From assembly GCF_000276605.1 (NCBI RefSeq), contig NZ_AKJX01000111.1, forward strand, positions 1 to 64,000: a stretch of 64,000 nucleotides of DNA, given 5' to 3'. Under the pieces are notes generated by a model. That model saw nothing but the letters and a program-made list of their open reading frames with translations, was not told the DNA's origin and made no database searches. The DNA comes from Acidovorax sp. CF316. Lineage in GTDB: Bacteria > Pseudomonadota > Gammaproteobacteria > Burkholderiales > Burkholderiaceae_C. The position numbers and the translations under genes are program-made. Below are positions 42,004 to 50,976 of the stretch, one piece after another (within the stretch, counting starts at the first letter, position 1; each line of letters opens with the position of its first letter).

Positions 42004-43611
42004 ATGCTCGACGACCAACTCAAGACCCAGCTTGCCGCCTACCTGGAGCGCGTGACGCAGCCGTTCGAACTGGTGGCTTCCCTGGACGAAAGCCAGACCT
42101 CCCGCGAGATGCTGGAGCTGCTGACCACCATCCAGTCCCTGCGCGGCGACAAGATCAGCCTGCGCACCGATGGCCAGGACGCACGCAGGCCCTCGTTCAG
42201 CCTGCAGCGCGTGGGCAGCACGAATTCGCTGCGCTTTGCCGGCCTGCCCCTGGGCCATGAGTTCACCTCGCTGGTGCTGGCGCTGTTGTGGACCGGCGGC
42301 CACCCACCCAAGGTCGAGCCCGAGGTGATCGAGCAGATCGCTGCGCTCGACGGCGACTTCGAGTTCGACGTCTACATGAGCCTGACCTGCCACAACTGCC
42401 CGGACGTGGTGCAGGCGCTGTCGCTCATGTCCATCGTCAACCCCAAGATCAAGACCACGGTGGTCGAAGGCGGCGCTTTCCAGAAGGAAGTGGCCGACCG
42501 CGAGATCATGGCCGTGCCCATGGTGTTCATGAACGGCAAGGTGTTCGCCTCGGGCCGCATGTCGGTCGAAGAGATCGTGGCCAAGCTCGATACCGGCGCC
42601 GCCGCCCGTGACGCGGCCAAGCTGTCGGCCAAGGCACCGTACGACGTGCTCATCGTCGGTGGTGGCCCTGCCGGTGCCGCAGCCGCGGTGTACGCCGCCC
42701 GCAAGGGCATCCGCACCGGTGTGGCGGCCGAGCGCTTCGGCGGCCAGGTCAACGACACGCTGGCCATCGAGAACTACATCTCGGTGCTCGAGACCGACGG
42801 CCCCAAGTTCGCCGCCGCGCTCGAAGCCCACACCCGCGCCTACGACGTGGACATCATGAACCTGCAGCGTGCCGACAAGCTGATCCCGGCCTCGGAACCT
42901 GGCGGCCTGATCGGCGTGCAATTGGCCAACGGCGCCACCTTGCAATCCAAGACGGTGATCCTGTCCACCGGCGCGCGCTGGCGCAACGTCAACGTGCCCG
43001 GCGAAGCCGAGTACAAGAACAAGGGCGTGGCCTACTGCCCGCACTGCGATGGCCCGCTGTTCAAGGGCAAGCGCACGGCGGTGATCGGCGGCGGCAACTC
43101 GGGTGTCGAGGCCGCGATCGACCTGGCCGGCCTGGTGGCCCATGTCACGCTGGTCGAGTTCGCCGACCAGCTCAAGGCCGACGCCGTGCTGGTCAACAAG
43201 CTCAAGAGCCTGCCCAATGTGAGCATCCACACCAATGCGCAGACCACCGAGATCACCGGTGCCGATGGCAAGGTCAACGGCCTCAAGTACAAGGACCGTG
43301 CGACGGGCGAGGAGCACCTGGTGGCGCTCGAAGGCGTGTTCGTGCAGATCGGCCTGGTGCCCAACACCGAGTGGCTCAAGGGCACGGTGGAGCTGTCCAA
43401 GTTCGGCGAGGTCATCGTTGACTCGCATGGCCGCACCAACCTGCCCGGCGTGTTCGCTGCCGGCGACTGCACCACGGTGCCGTTCAAGCAGATCGTGATC
43501 GCCGCGGGCGATGGCTCCAAGGCCGCGCTCAGCGCCTTCGACCACCTGATCCGCATGCCGGTGGTGGCCAAGGCCACGGCCGAAGCCGTGCCGGAAGCCG
43601 TGGCGGCATGA
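42004..43611 (+). CDS. ahpF: Alkyl hydroperoxide reductase subunit F
   Basis: A 535-residue flavoprotein that passes electrons from NADH to AhpC. Order of parts: N-terminal tandem thioredoxin-like domain (residues 1-200) with redox pair Cys129-Cys132 (TCHNCPD); FAD-binding GxGxxG motif at 217-224 (IVGGGPAG); second redox pair Cys345-Cys348 (YCPHCDG); NADH site GGGNSGVEA at 362-370; C-terminal FAD motif FAAGDCT. Length and all catalytic cysteines are normal. ATG 42004 follows AAAGGA. It lies 182 bases after ahpC, beyond a terminator, so its expression depends on read-through or its own weak promoter. Confidence 0.96.
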   Translation: MLDDQLKTQLAAYLERVTQPFELVASLDESQTSREMLELLTTIQSLRGDKISLRTDGQDARRPSFSLQRVGSTNSLRFAGLPLGHEFTSLVLALLWTGGHPPKVEPEVIEQIAALDGDFEFDVYMSLTCHNCPDVVQALSLMSIVNPKIKTTVVEGGAFQKEVADREIMAVPMVFMNGKVFASGRMSVEEIVAKLDTGAAARDAAKLSAKAPYDVLIVGGGPAGAAAAVYAARKGIRTGVAAERFGGQVNDTLAIENYISVLETDGPKFAAALEAHTRAYDVDIMNLQRADKLIPASEPGGLIGVQLANGATLQSKTVILSTGARWRNVNVPGEAEYKNKGVAYCPHCDGPLFKGKRTAVIGGGNSGVEAAIDLAGLVAHVTLVEFADQLKADAVLVNKLKSLPNVSIHTNAQTTEITGADGKVNGLKYKDRATGEEHLVALEGVFVQIGLVPNTEWLKGTVELSKFGEVIVDSHGRTNLPGVFAAGDCTTVPFKQIVIAAGDGSKAALSAFDHLIRMPVVAKATAEAVPEAVAA

Positions 43612-43634
43612 ACCTGCACGCCCAGCGGTGAAAG

Positions 43635-43664
43635 CAAGGGAGCCTTCGGGCTCCCTTGGTGTTT
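43635..43664. terminator. Bidirectional terminator between ahpF and the esterase gene
   Basis: CAAGGGAGCC (43635-43644) pairs with GGCTCCCTTG (43649-43658) across a TTCG tetraloop, followed by GTGTTTT. It lies 23 bases past the ahpF stop and 7 bases past the convergent esterase stop; with few T on either side it can serve both. Confidence 0.75.
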
Positions 43665-45066
43665 TCAGGGGGCTGCCATGCGCTCGCCCAGTAGGTGCAC
43701 CAGGCCCTGTGCCAGCTCGCCGCGCCAGGCGTAGTAGTCGTGCCCGCCCGCGAACTCCTGGTAGTGCACCGGGTAGCCCTTGGCCTGCAGCACGGTGCGC
43801 AGGTGGCGGCTGGTATCGAGGATGCCGCCGCCATCGCCGGTGAGCGTGATCTCCATGAGCCCGGCCGTGATGAAGAAGCGCAGCGGCAGGCGTGCGCTGG
43901 CGGCGAACTCGCGCGTGAGCCATTCGCCCTCGCCGAAGCGTTCGAAGTCGGGCGCGCGCGGCACATTGCGCGGCCCCCACCAGAACGAACCCGACAGCGC
44001 GAGCACATTGCCGAACACGCCCGGGTGGCGGTAGCCCGCAAACGCCGCGGCCAGGCCGCCGTAGCTGGAGCCGGCCACGACCACGTCGCGCGCGCCGTGC
44101 GAGATGCCGGGCTGGCGCGCGCGCAGCCAGGGCATGAGCTCGTGCGCGAGGAAGTCGGCGAACCCCGGGTTGGCCGGCAGCTCGGTGCCGCGCAGGGCCG
44201 GAGCCGGGTGGCCCACGAACACCGCGGCCAGCGGCGGGATGCGGCGCTGGGCGATCAGTGCGTCGAGCAGGGCGGGCACATCGGCGCGGTCCAGGTAGGC
44301 ATCGCGGTCGAACAGCACCAGCAAGGGCAGCGGCTGGCCCGTGGCGGGGGGGGGGGCCGGCAGGTACAGGCTCACATCGCGCTCGTTGGCCAGGCGGGTG
44401 CTGGCCAGGCGCAGGTGCTCCAGTGTGCCGCGGGGGGCTTGCGCCATCGCGCCAGGGCTCTGCCAGGGCACCTGGCAGGCGCAGCACCGAGCGCGGGGCC
44501 GTGGGCTCGGCGCTGGCGGGCGTGCGGCTGGGCTGCAGGGGCCAGCGTGCCGCCTGGTTGAGCGGGTCGGGCCGTGCCACGGCGTCCTCAGCCCTTGCGC
44601 GCGCCATGCGGTCCGCGCCGGGTGGCACCTCGGCATCGGGCACCAACTGGTAGGAGGCGCGCAGGCCCCGGGGCACGCGCAGGCTCAGGTACCACACATC
44701 GCTCTGCCCGAGCTGCGTGAGCGCAAACCCGTTCTCCGAGCGCATGGCCCAGGAGACCTTGACCGTGCGCGTGGCCGGCGTGCCGCGCCACAGGAAGGTC
44801 AGCAGCGCCTCGCTGGCGTGGGCGCCGGGCTCGACCAGCGGACCACCGTGGGCGGCTGCCTCGCGCCAGAAGGCCTCGGTGCCTTCGCCTGCGGCCAGGG
44901 CCGCGTGCAGGCGCACGAGGCGCGGGCTTTCGAGGGCTGCCGCCCGTGGTTCGGCAACCGCGGGCGTTGCGGACTGGGCGGGTGCCAGCCCGGGCGCGCA
45001 GGCCAGCAGGGCGGCCAGCAGCAGGGCGGTGGTGCGGGCGACGGGGCGCCGGTCAGAACTTCGCAT
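43665..45066 (-). pseudogene. fes: Periplasmic enterochelin/catecholate esterase (Fes/PfeE-like), frameshifted
   Basis: Two halves of one esterase lie in different frames. The first half starts at ATG 45066 with a signal peptide (LLLAALLACAPGLAPAQ) and a Fes-like N-terminal domain (VKVSWAMRSENGFALTQL, DVWYLSLRVPRGLRASYQL). The second carries the alpha/beta-hydrolase domain: LLVLFDRDAYL, nucleophile GSSYGG and catalytic GGHDYY. The frame changes in a run of six G at 44432-44437 (plus strand); removing one base joins PWRDGAS to PRGTLEHLRL. The span, 1402 bases, is 467 codons plus one base, which fits. A restored 466-residue enzyme would hydrolyse ferric enterobactin-type esters in the periplasm. 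It overlaps the receptor stop by 14 bases. Sequencing error is possible. Confidence 0.8.
44346..44356. repeat. G11 homopolymer inside the esterase gene
   Basis: Eleven consecutive G on the plus strand (C on the coding strand), encoding a run of prolines in the hydrolase half. Long G/C tracts slip during replication and are used for phase variation in several pathogens. Here both sides of the tract are in the same frame as the hydrolase domain, so the present frameshift lies elsewhere. Confidence 0.9.
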
Positions 45067-47077
45067 GCAGGGCCAGGTAGTAGCGGCGGCCGTCTTCGTT
45101 GAAGTCGGCCGAGGTCGTGCGGTCGAAGGTCTTGTTCGTCAGGTTCAGGATGCCGCCGCGCAGCGTGAGTGCGTCGGTGATGCGCCAGCCCGCAGTGAGG
45201 TCGGCGATGGCGTAGCCGGCCTTCTCCACCTTGTTCTGGCCATTGGAGGGTACGCTGATGTACTGGGCGCTGTGGTAGCGCAGGCTGCCGCTCACGGTGA
45301 GTTGCCCGGTGGCGCGCCAGTCGGCACCCAGGTTGACGACGTGGCGCGGCCGGTAGGTCAGCGGCAGGGCGATGGCGCCGCTGGTGTTCTTGGCGTCGGT
45401 GTAGGTGTAGTTGGCGCGCAGGTTCCAGGCGGCCGAGGGGCGGGCCGCCCAGCTCGCTTCCAGCCCGCGCGAGCGCACGCTGGCGATGTTCTGGTAGCGG
45501 AAGATTGGGCGGCCATCGGGCAGGTAGCCGACGAAGTTGTCGTAGCTCGGCGCCAGCGCGCGGTCGGCCGTGCGGTTGGTGATGTCGATCATGTTCTTCA
45601 GGTCGGTGTTGAAGAACGTGAGGCCGCCGCTGTGGATGCCTTGGGCGAACTGCAGGCCCAGCTCCTGGCTGGTACCGGTCTCGGGCTTGATGGCGTTGCT
45701 GCCCACGATGTAGCAGCCCACCGTGGCGCTGCCGCAGGACACCGATCCCCAGTTGGGGCTGCCCTGCAGCAGCGTGGGCGCGCGGAAGGCGCGCGACACG
45801 CCGCCCTTGACGGTGATGGCGTCGCTCAGGTGGTAGACCGCGTAGGCGCGCGGGCTGTTGTGGCCGCCGAAGTTCTCGTGGTGGTCGAAGCGGTTGCCCA
45901 GGGTGATGGCGAGCTTGTCGCTGATGCGGATCTCGTCCTCCACGAACAGCGCCCACTGGCCGATCGAGGTCTCGGGGCTGGCATTGAAGCCCGCCGTGCC
46001 CGGCAGGCCGCGCAGGTTGGCCGGGTCGTTGAGCTTTTCATGGCGCACGTCGAAGCCCGCCGTGACGAACTGGTTGCCCCAGGCCACGGGCAGGTTGAGC
46101 TTGCCGCTCAGGTTGCTGGTGCTGGCCTTGTTGGGGTTGACCTGGCCCGTGACCATGCCGGTGAGGTTGCGGATCTCGTCGGCGGCATAGGTCAGCTCGG
46201 TGTTGCCGAAGCCCCATTGGCCCTTGTGGCGCAGCGCCACCGCATCGCGCTCCATCAGGAAGCCTGCATGGTCGCGCCGGCTGGTGTCCACGTCGGCGGT
46301 GATGCTCTGGCGGGTGTCCGGCGTGAGGGCCAGCTGCGCGCCGAACAGGCGGTTGCGAATGTGCTGTAGCCCGGTCTGGCGTGTGCCCGAGGCCGGCAGG
46401 GAGTTGATCGCGCCGTCGGCATCGCGCTGGTCGTAGGCGCCCGTGAGCTTCAGGCCCAGCAGGTCGGTGGCGGTGGGGCCGGCCAGCGAGAAGCCCGCCA
46501 GGCGGCTGTCGCCAGCCTGCTTGTCCTGCTGCAGCACGGTCTCCACACGGGCCGAGCCGCGCCACTGCTTGCCCACCGGGCGCGTGATGATGTTGACCAC
46601 GCCGCCGATGGCGTCCGAGCCATAGAGCGAGGACATGGGCCCGCGCACGATCTCGATGCGCTCGATCTCGTCGCTGGCCACCCAGCCCGTGTCGTAGTCG
46701 TTGCCGCGGAACATGGCCGAGGTGGCGTTCACGCGCTTGCCGTCGATCAGCATCAGCGTGTAGGCCGAGCCCAGGCCGCGCAGCTGCACGCCGGGCACCA
46801 GGTTGCCGCTGCGGCTGAGCGTCACGCCCTCCACCGTGCCCAGCAGCTCGGCCAGTTCCTGCACGGGGCGGCGCTCGATCTCCTCGCGGGTGATCACGGA
46901 GATGCTGGCCGGTGCCTCGCGCAGCTCCTGCTCGTTGCCCGAGGCGGTGACCACGACGGTGGAGAGGGCCGGGGTGGCAGGGGCGTCGGCGACCGCCTGC
47001 GCATGGACCCCGGCTGCGGCGAGGGCGGCGCACAGCGCGGTCAGTGCCAGGGGGAGGGTGTTGGTACGGAAATGCAT
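45053..47077 (-). CDS. TonB-dependent catecholate (enterobactin-type) receptor
   Basis: A 674-residue receptor with signal peptide (MHFRTNTLPLALTALCAALA, cleavage near VHAQA), TonB box STVVVTAS, a plug with ITREEIERRPVQELAELLGTVEGV, GLGSAYTLMLIDGKRVN and IEIVRGPMSSLYGSDAIGG, and a barrel ending LALHAKF. IERRPV.EL.ELL and SSLYGSDAIGGVVNII match the FepA/PfeA/BfeA/CirA class. The esterase gene overlaps its 3' end, the same pairing as pfeA-pfeE in pseudomonads, which supports a tricatecholate ligand. A divergent AraC regulator and a Fur-like box (47105-47132) lie upstream, so it is probably iron-repressed and ligand-induced. Confidence 0.88.
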   Translation of the reverse strand: MHFRTNTLPLALTALCAALAAAGVHAQAVADAPATPALSTVVVTASGNEQELREAPASISVITREEIERRPVQELAELLGTVEGVTLSRSGNLVPGVQLRGLGSAYTLMLIDGKRVNATSAMFRGNDYDTGWVASDEIERIEIVRGPMSSLYGSDAIGGVVNIITRPVGKQWRGSARVETVLQQDKQAGDSRLAGFSLAGPTATDLLGLKLTGAYDQRDADGAINSLPASGTRQTGLQHIRNRLFGAQLALTPDTRQSITADVDTSRRDHAGFLMERDAVALRHKGQWGFGNTELTYAADEIRNLTGMVTGQVNPNKASTSNLSGKLNLPVAWGNQFVTAGFDVRHEKLNDPANLRGLPGTAGFNASPETSIGQWALFVEDEIRISDKLAITLGNRFDHHENFGGHNSPRAYAVYHLSDAITVKGGVSRAFRAPTLLQGSPNWGSVSCGSATVGCYIVGSNAIKPETGTSQELGLQFAQGIHSGGLTFFNTDLKNMIDITNRTADRALAPSYDNFVGYLPDGRPIFRYQNIASVRSRGLEASWAARPSAAWNLRANYTYTDAKNTSGAIALPLTYRPRHVVNLGADWRATGQLTVSGSLRYHSAQYISVPSNGQNKVEKAGYAIADLTAGWRITDALTLRGGILNLTNKTFDRTTSADFNEDGRRYYLALHAKF

Positions 47078-47104
47078 GCAGTCCTCGGATCTGTTGTATG
47101 TTCT

Positions 47105-47132
47105 AAATGAGAATGAAACCTGTTTATCATTT
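47105..47132. promoter_or_regulatory. Fur-box-like operator between the catecholate receptor and araC-type gene
   Basis: AAATGAGAATGAAACC (47105-47120) has a perfect left Fur half-site TGAGAAT, and TTTATCATTT (47123-47132) supplies a second half. It is 28 bases from the receptor ATG at 47077, where it would overlap the promoter, and serves either or both divergent genes. Confidence 0.55.
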
Positions 47133-47160
47133 CACGCTTCCGCCCCCACGGGCCTCTGCC

Positions 47161-48183
47161 ATGTTGGACATTCCCCCAGAAAGCTTTGCGCTGTACCCAG
47201 AAATGCCCGTCCTCGGGCTGCCCGAGCTCACGCGCAACCTGCACCTGCTGGGCGGTGACTACCAGGTCAGCGGCATGCAGACGGCACCGCGCGAGGTGCT
47301 GCGCGGCAGCATGGAGACCCTGGAGCTGCGACCCGGCCTGGTGCTCTACCGCACCGAGCTGCAGGACCTGTGCACGCTGCGCACCTCCAACCTGCTGTAC
47401 CCCGGACTCAAGCTGTGCATGCTGGTGCAGGGCAGTTCCGAGCTGTCGTACGGGCGGCGCAGCTTCGTGCTCGGCCCGGGGGCCGGGCGCACCGCCGCCG
47501 CCCTGGTGGCACTGGCCGAACCCGACCGCTTCACACGCCATTGGCAGAGCGGCCGGGCCGAGCGCAAGGTCTCGCTCACGCTGATGCCCGAATGGCTGGA
47601 GGCCAACGGCGTGGCCAATGGCGCCGTGCGCGCCTTCTGCCGCCAGCACCTGGCCGTGGCGCCCTGGCGGCCCTCGGCGCGCGCCATGGCCCTGGCCGAC
47701 CAGATCGGCCGCCCGCCCGAGATGGCGCCCGGCCTGCGCCGCCTCTGGCTGGAGAGCCGCTGCCTGGACATCGTGGTCGAGGCGCTGGACGTGATCGCGC
47801 GCCAGCCGGGCGCGACCGCTGGCGAACTGAAGGCCCTGGAGGCCCAGGACGCGCTCGACGCGCGCAGCCACCGCCGCCTGCGCGAGCTGCGCGACTTCCT
47901 GGACAGCGGCGGCGCCGACGCCATGCCCCTGGCCGCCATCGCGCGCCTTGCGGGCATGAGCGCATCGCACCTGCAGCGGCATTTCCCCAAGGTGGGCGGC
48001 ACCTCGGTGGTGGACTACCTGCGCCAGCGCCAGCTGCTGCGCGCGCGCCAGGCGCTGGAGCGCGGTGAGGCCGACGTGGCCGGCGCCGCAGCACTGGCCG
48101 GCTATGCCAGCGCGACCAACTTCGCGACGGCATTTCGCCGCTGCTTCGGCATCACGCCACGGCAGGCGCGCCAGCGCTTGTGA
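47161..48183 (+). CDS. AraC-family transcriptional regulator
   Basis: A 340-residue regulator with a C-terminal AraC/XylS DNA-binding domain (residues ~240-340): AAIARLAGMSASHLQRHFPKV, then YLRQRQLLRARQAL, then AAALAGYASATNFATAFRRCFGITPRQARQ. The N-terminal ~230 residues form a ligand-binding domain like those of PchR-type siderophore-responsive regulators. Start ATG 47161 is preferred, since the upstream in-frame ATG at 47107 lies inside the Fur-like box. It is divergent from the catecholate receptor and precedes the heme operon by 154 bases; control of the receptor in response to its siderophore is the likely job. Confidence 0.85.
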   Translation: MLDIPPESFALYPEMPVLGLPELTRNLHLLGGDYQVSGMQTAPREVLRGSMETLELRPGLVLYRTELQDLCTLRTSNLLYPGLKLCMLVQGSSELSYGRRSFVLGPGAGRTAAALVALAEPDRFTRHWQSGRAERKVSLTLMPEWLEANGVANGAVRAFCRQHLAVAPWRPSARAMALADQIGRPPEMAPGLRRLWLESRCLDIVVEALDVIARQPGATAGELKALEAQDALDARSHRRLRELRDFLDSGGADAMPLAAIARLAGMSASHLQRHFPKVGGTSVVDYLRQRQLLRARQALERGEADVAGAAALAGYASATNFATAFRRCFGITPRQARQRL

Positions 48184-48212
48184 AGACACAGTTGGAGACA
48201 GGTCAATGTGTA

Positions 48213-48231
48213 TTGATAATTATTCTCATAT
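48213..48231 (+). promoter_or_regulatory. Fur box of the heme-uptake operon
   Basis: TTGATAATTATTCTCATAT is a close match to the Fur consensus (GATAAT and ATTCTCAT halves). It overlaps TATAAT at 48229-48234, a probable -10 element, so bound Fur would block RNA polymerase. The heme receptor starts at 48338. Confidence 0.75.
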
Positions 48232-48337
48232 AATCACCCGATAGCCAGCCACAGCCAGCCCGTCTCCGAAGGGGCTTCCGGCGTCCGAAGCCAGCTCTGT
48301 TTCCACATACGTCTCAGAGAAAAAAGGGTTTCCTGCC

Positions 48338-50578
48338 GTGGCGCAACCAATCAACCAATCCCCCCGTTTCGCACTCCGTCCGCTGGCCTTGCTGGCCGCC
48401 TTGGCGTGCGCCTCCTTCACCGGCGTCCAGGCGCAGACCGCGGGCGCACCCGTGCAGATCGTGGCCGCGGGCCCTGCGCTCAAGGAGGTGGTGATCAGCG
48501 GTTCGCGCAGCGAGCAGAACCCCGACGACCTGCCGATGAGCATCGACGTGATCAACGCGCGTGCGCTCGAAGAGGGCCAGGTGCGCGACATCCGCGATGC
48601 GGTGCGCGAGCTGCCCAACCTGTCCGTCACGCGCTCGCCGGCGCGCTTCTCGCTGGCCAGCGGCTCCACCGGCCGCGAGCAGAACGCGGGCTTCAACATC
48701 CGCGGCCTGGACGGCAACCGCGTGCTGATGATGGTGGATGGCATCCGCCTGCCGCGCAGCTATGTGTTCAGCGCCAACGCCTTCGGCCGCGACTACCTGG
48801 ACATGGGCCTGCTGCAGCGCATCGAGGTGGTGCGCGGTGCCACTTCGGCGCTGTACGGCTCGGACGGCATGGCCGGCCTGGTGAACTTCATCACCGTGGA
48901 ACCCGAGAACTTCCTCAAGGACGGCAAGACGCTGGGCGGCCAGGTGAGCGCGGGCTACGATGGCGACGACCACGGCAAGCGCCTGGGCGCCACGGTGGCG
49001 GGCCGCGTCAACGACACGGTGCAGTGGCTGGTCAGCGGCAGCGTGAACCGCGCGCGCGAGCTCGACAACATGGGCACCAACGATGCGTCCAACGCCGACC
49101 GCACCCTGCCCAACCCGCAGAAGGACCAGGGCGGCGCCTTGCTGGCCAAGGTGGTGCTCACCCCCGGCGGCGGCCAGCGCCACGCCTTCACGGTGGAGCA
49201 TGTGGACAAGACCTCCGACTACGAGCTGCTCACCGCGCGCTCCAAGCCGCCGCTGGCGGCCACGTCCACGCTGTCCTCCCATTCGTCCACCGACATGCAG
49301 CGCAGCCGCGCCACCTGGGAGGGCAGCTGGCGCCTGAACGCCGGCTTTGCCGACGACGTGAAGGCCACGCTGAGCTTCCAGGACGCACATTCGCGCGAGT
49401 ACGCCTTCGAGGACCGCAACACCGCCGCCGACCGCGTGCGCGACGTGACTTACGACGAGCGCAGCTGGCAGGCCAATGTGCAGGGCAGCAAGGTGCTGCG
49501 CACGGGCGGCAACTGGGTGCAGAAGATCACCTACGGCATCGACCATTCGTCCGCCAAGGTCACCAACCTGCAGGACGGCGTGACGCCGCCCGTGGGCGAG
49601 ACCTTCCCGCTCAAGCGCTTCCCCGACACCACCGAAACCAGCACCGCGCTGTATGTGCAGGACGAGATCGTGAACGGCCCCTGGAGCGTGACGCCCGGCG
49701 TGCGCTTCGACACCTTCCGCATCAAGGCCGACCAGAGCGGTTTCGGCGCGCAGGCGGTCTCGCTCTCGGGCAATGCCACCTCGCCCAAGCTGGGCCTGCT
49801 GTACCGCGCCACCGACGCCTGGAGCGTGTTCGGCAACTACGCGGCGGGCTTCCGTGCGCCCAACGCCGGCCAGGTCAACGCCTTCTTCGAGAACCCGGTC
49901 AGCAACTACAAGACGGTGCCCAACGGCAACCTCAAGCCCGAGAAGAGCCAGAACTTCGAGATCGGCGTGCGCGGCCGCATGGATGCGCTGTCCATCGAAG
50001 CCGCCGCCTTCACCGGCCGCTACAAGGACTTCATCGAGGACCTGCGCCAAGTGGGCGGCACTGGCGCGCCGGGCAACCCGCTGGTGTTCCAGTCGGTCAA
50101 CATCGGCCGCGTCAAGCTCAATGGCTTCGAGGTCAAGGGCGACGTGCGCTGGGGCAATGTCGCCGGCGGCCAGTTGAGCACGCCCTTCGCCTACGGCCAG
50201 ACGCGCGGGCGCGACACGGCCACCGGCAAGCCCGTCAACACCGTGGACCCCTCGCGCCTGACGGCCGGCCTGCGCTACGACACCAGCGCTTTCATGGTGC
50301 GCCTGGACATGACGCACGCCGCCGCCAAGAAGGCCGAGGACGTGACCCTGGCCACGGGCAGCACGCAGTACCTCACGCCCTCGTACACGGTGCTGGACCT
50401 GTCGGGCCAGTGGCGCATCCGCAAGGACCTGCGCCTGAACGCCGGCATCTACAACCTGACCGACAAGAAGCACTGGCGCTGGGCCGACGTGCGCGGCCTG
50501 GCCGCCAACGCCAGCTTCATCGACGCCTACAGCCAGCCCGGCCGCAATGTGCGTGTCTCGCTGGTCGCGGACTTCTGA
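48338..50578 (+). CDS. hmuR: TonB-dependent heme/hemoglobin receptor
   Basis: A 746-residue receptor starting at GTG 48338. Signal peptide ends near residue 32 (SFTGVQAQ), TonB-box-like KEVVISGS, plug with QVRDIRDAVRELPNLSVTRS, NIRGLDGNRVLMMVDGIRLP and IEVVRGATSALYGSDGMAG, barrel ending VSLVADF. The family boxes of heme receptors are FRAP (residues 505-508) and NPNL, here NGNL (529-532). Length and the MVDGIRLP motif fit the hemoglobin/transferrin family. Unusually, no histidine occurs between FRAP and NGNL, where HemR has its ligand histidine. It opens the hmu operon, behind a strong Fur box. Confidence 0.9.
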   Translation: MAQPINQSPRFALRPLALLAALACASFTGVQAQTAGAPVQIVAAGPALKEVVISGSRSEQNPDDLPMSIDVINARALEEGQVRDIRDAVRELPNLSVTRSPARFSLASGSTGREQNAGFNIRGLDGNRVLMMVDGIRLPRSYVFSANAFGRDYLDMGLLQRIEVVRGATSALYGSDGMAGLVNFITVEPENFLKDGKTLGGQVSAGYDGDDHGKRLGATVAGRVNDTVQWLVSGSVNRARELDNMGTNDASNADRTLPNPQKDQGGALLAKVVLTPGGGQRHAFTVEHVDKTSDYELLTARSKPPLAATSTLSSHSSTDMQRSRATWEGSWRLNAGFADDVKATLSFQDAHSREYAFEDRNTAADRVRDVTYDERSWQANVQGSKVLRTGGNWVQKITYGIDHSSAKVTNLQDGVTPPVGETFPLKRFPDTTETSTALYVQDEIVNGPWSVTPGVRFDTFRIKADQSGFGAQAVSLSGNATSPKLGLLYRATDAWSVFGNYAAGFRAPNAGQVNAFFENPVSNYKTVPNGNLKPEKSQNFEIGVRGRMDALSIEAAAFTGRYKDFIEDLRQVGGTGAPGNPLVFQSVNIGRVKLNGFEVKGDVRWGNVAGGQLSTPFAYGQTRGRDTATGKPVNTVDPSRLTAGLRYDTSAFMVRLDMTHAAAKKAEDVTLATGSTQYLTPSYTVLDLSGQWRIRKDLRLNAGIYNLTDKKHWRWADVRGLAANASFIDAYSQPGRNVRVSLVADF

Positions 50579-50628
50579 CCGAACTTCCGAACCCATCCAT
50601 CGCGGCTTTCCTTCCAGGGAGACAGACC

Positions 50629-50976
50629 ATGAGCCATGCTTCCGATACACCCGCATCCCGCGGCCATTGCGACGAGGAGTACAGCCTGCCCTGCGCCGAA
50701 GCGCTGCTGGCCGGCACCCTGGCGCTGATGACGGGCTACGTGCAGGCCTGCTGCGACAGCCACCGCGATGCGATGGGCCGCAAGATCACCGCCAACCTGC
50801 AGATGCTGGCCGACGCCGAAGGCTTCACGCCGCATTTCCGCACCGTGGTCTGGAGCCTGCAGGGCCGCTGGGCCCAGCAGAGCGCCGGGCAGGCGGCCGA
50901 TGCCGCGAATGCGGCCCTTTCTGCGGCAGAGCAGCGCCGCGCGCTGTGGATCCCCGCCCCCGAAACCGTCCAATGA
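50629..50976 (+). CDS. Small cysteine-containing protein of the heme operon (unknown)
   Basis: A 115-residue cytoplasmic-looking protein, not recognised. It has four cysteines, including CDEEYSLPC near residues 14-22 and an adjacent pair in YVQACCDSHRD (residues ~38-48). The middle is helical (LLAGTLALMTGYVQ), followed by ANLQMLADAEGFTPHFRTVVWSLQ. No signal peptide. The start has a good AGGGAGA seven bases upstream. Its stop overlaps the hmuS start (ATGA), so it is part of the heme operon and translated with the heme-binding cytoplasmic protein. The Cys/His content allows heme or metal binding, but that is only a suggestion. Confidence 0.75.
   Translation: MSHASDTPASRGHCDEEYSLPCAEALLAGTLALMTGYVQACCDSHRDAMGRKITANLQMLADAEGFTPHFRTVVWSLQGRWAQQSAGQAADAANAALSAAEQRRALWIPAPETVQ

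Noticed and set aside
41974..45066. Single 1030-residue protein covering the esterase N-terminus and antisense ahpF
   Set aside because: Only the first ~210 residues are sensible; the remainder is shadow sequence entered because of the frameshift.
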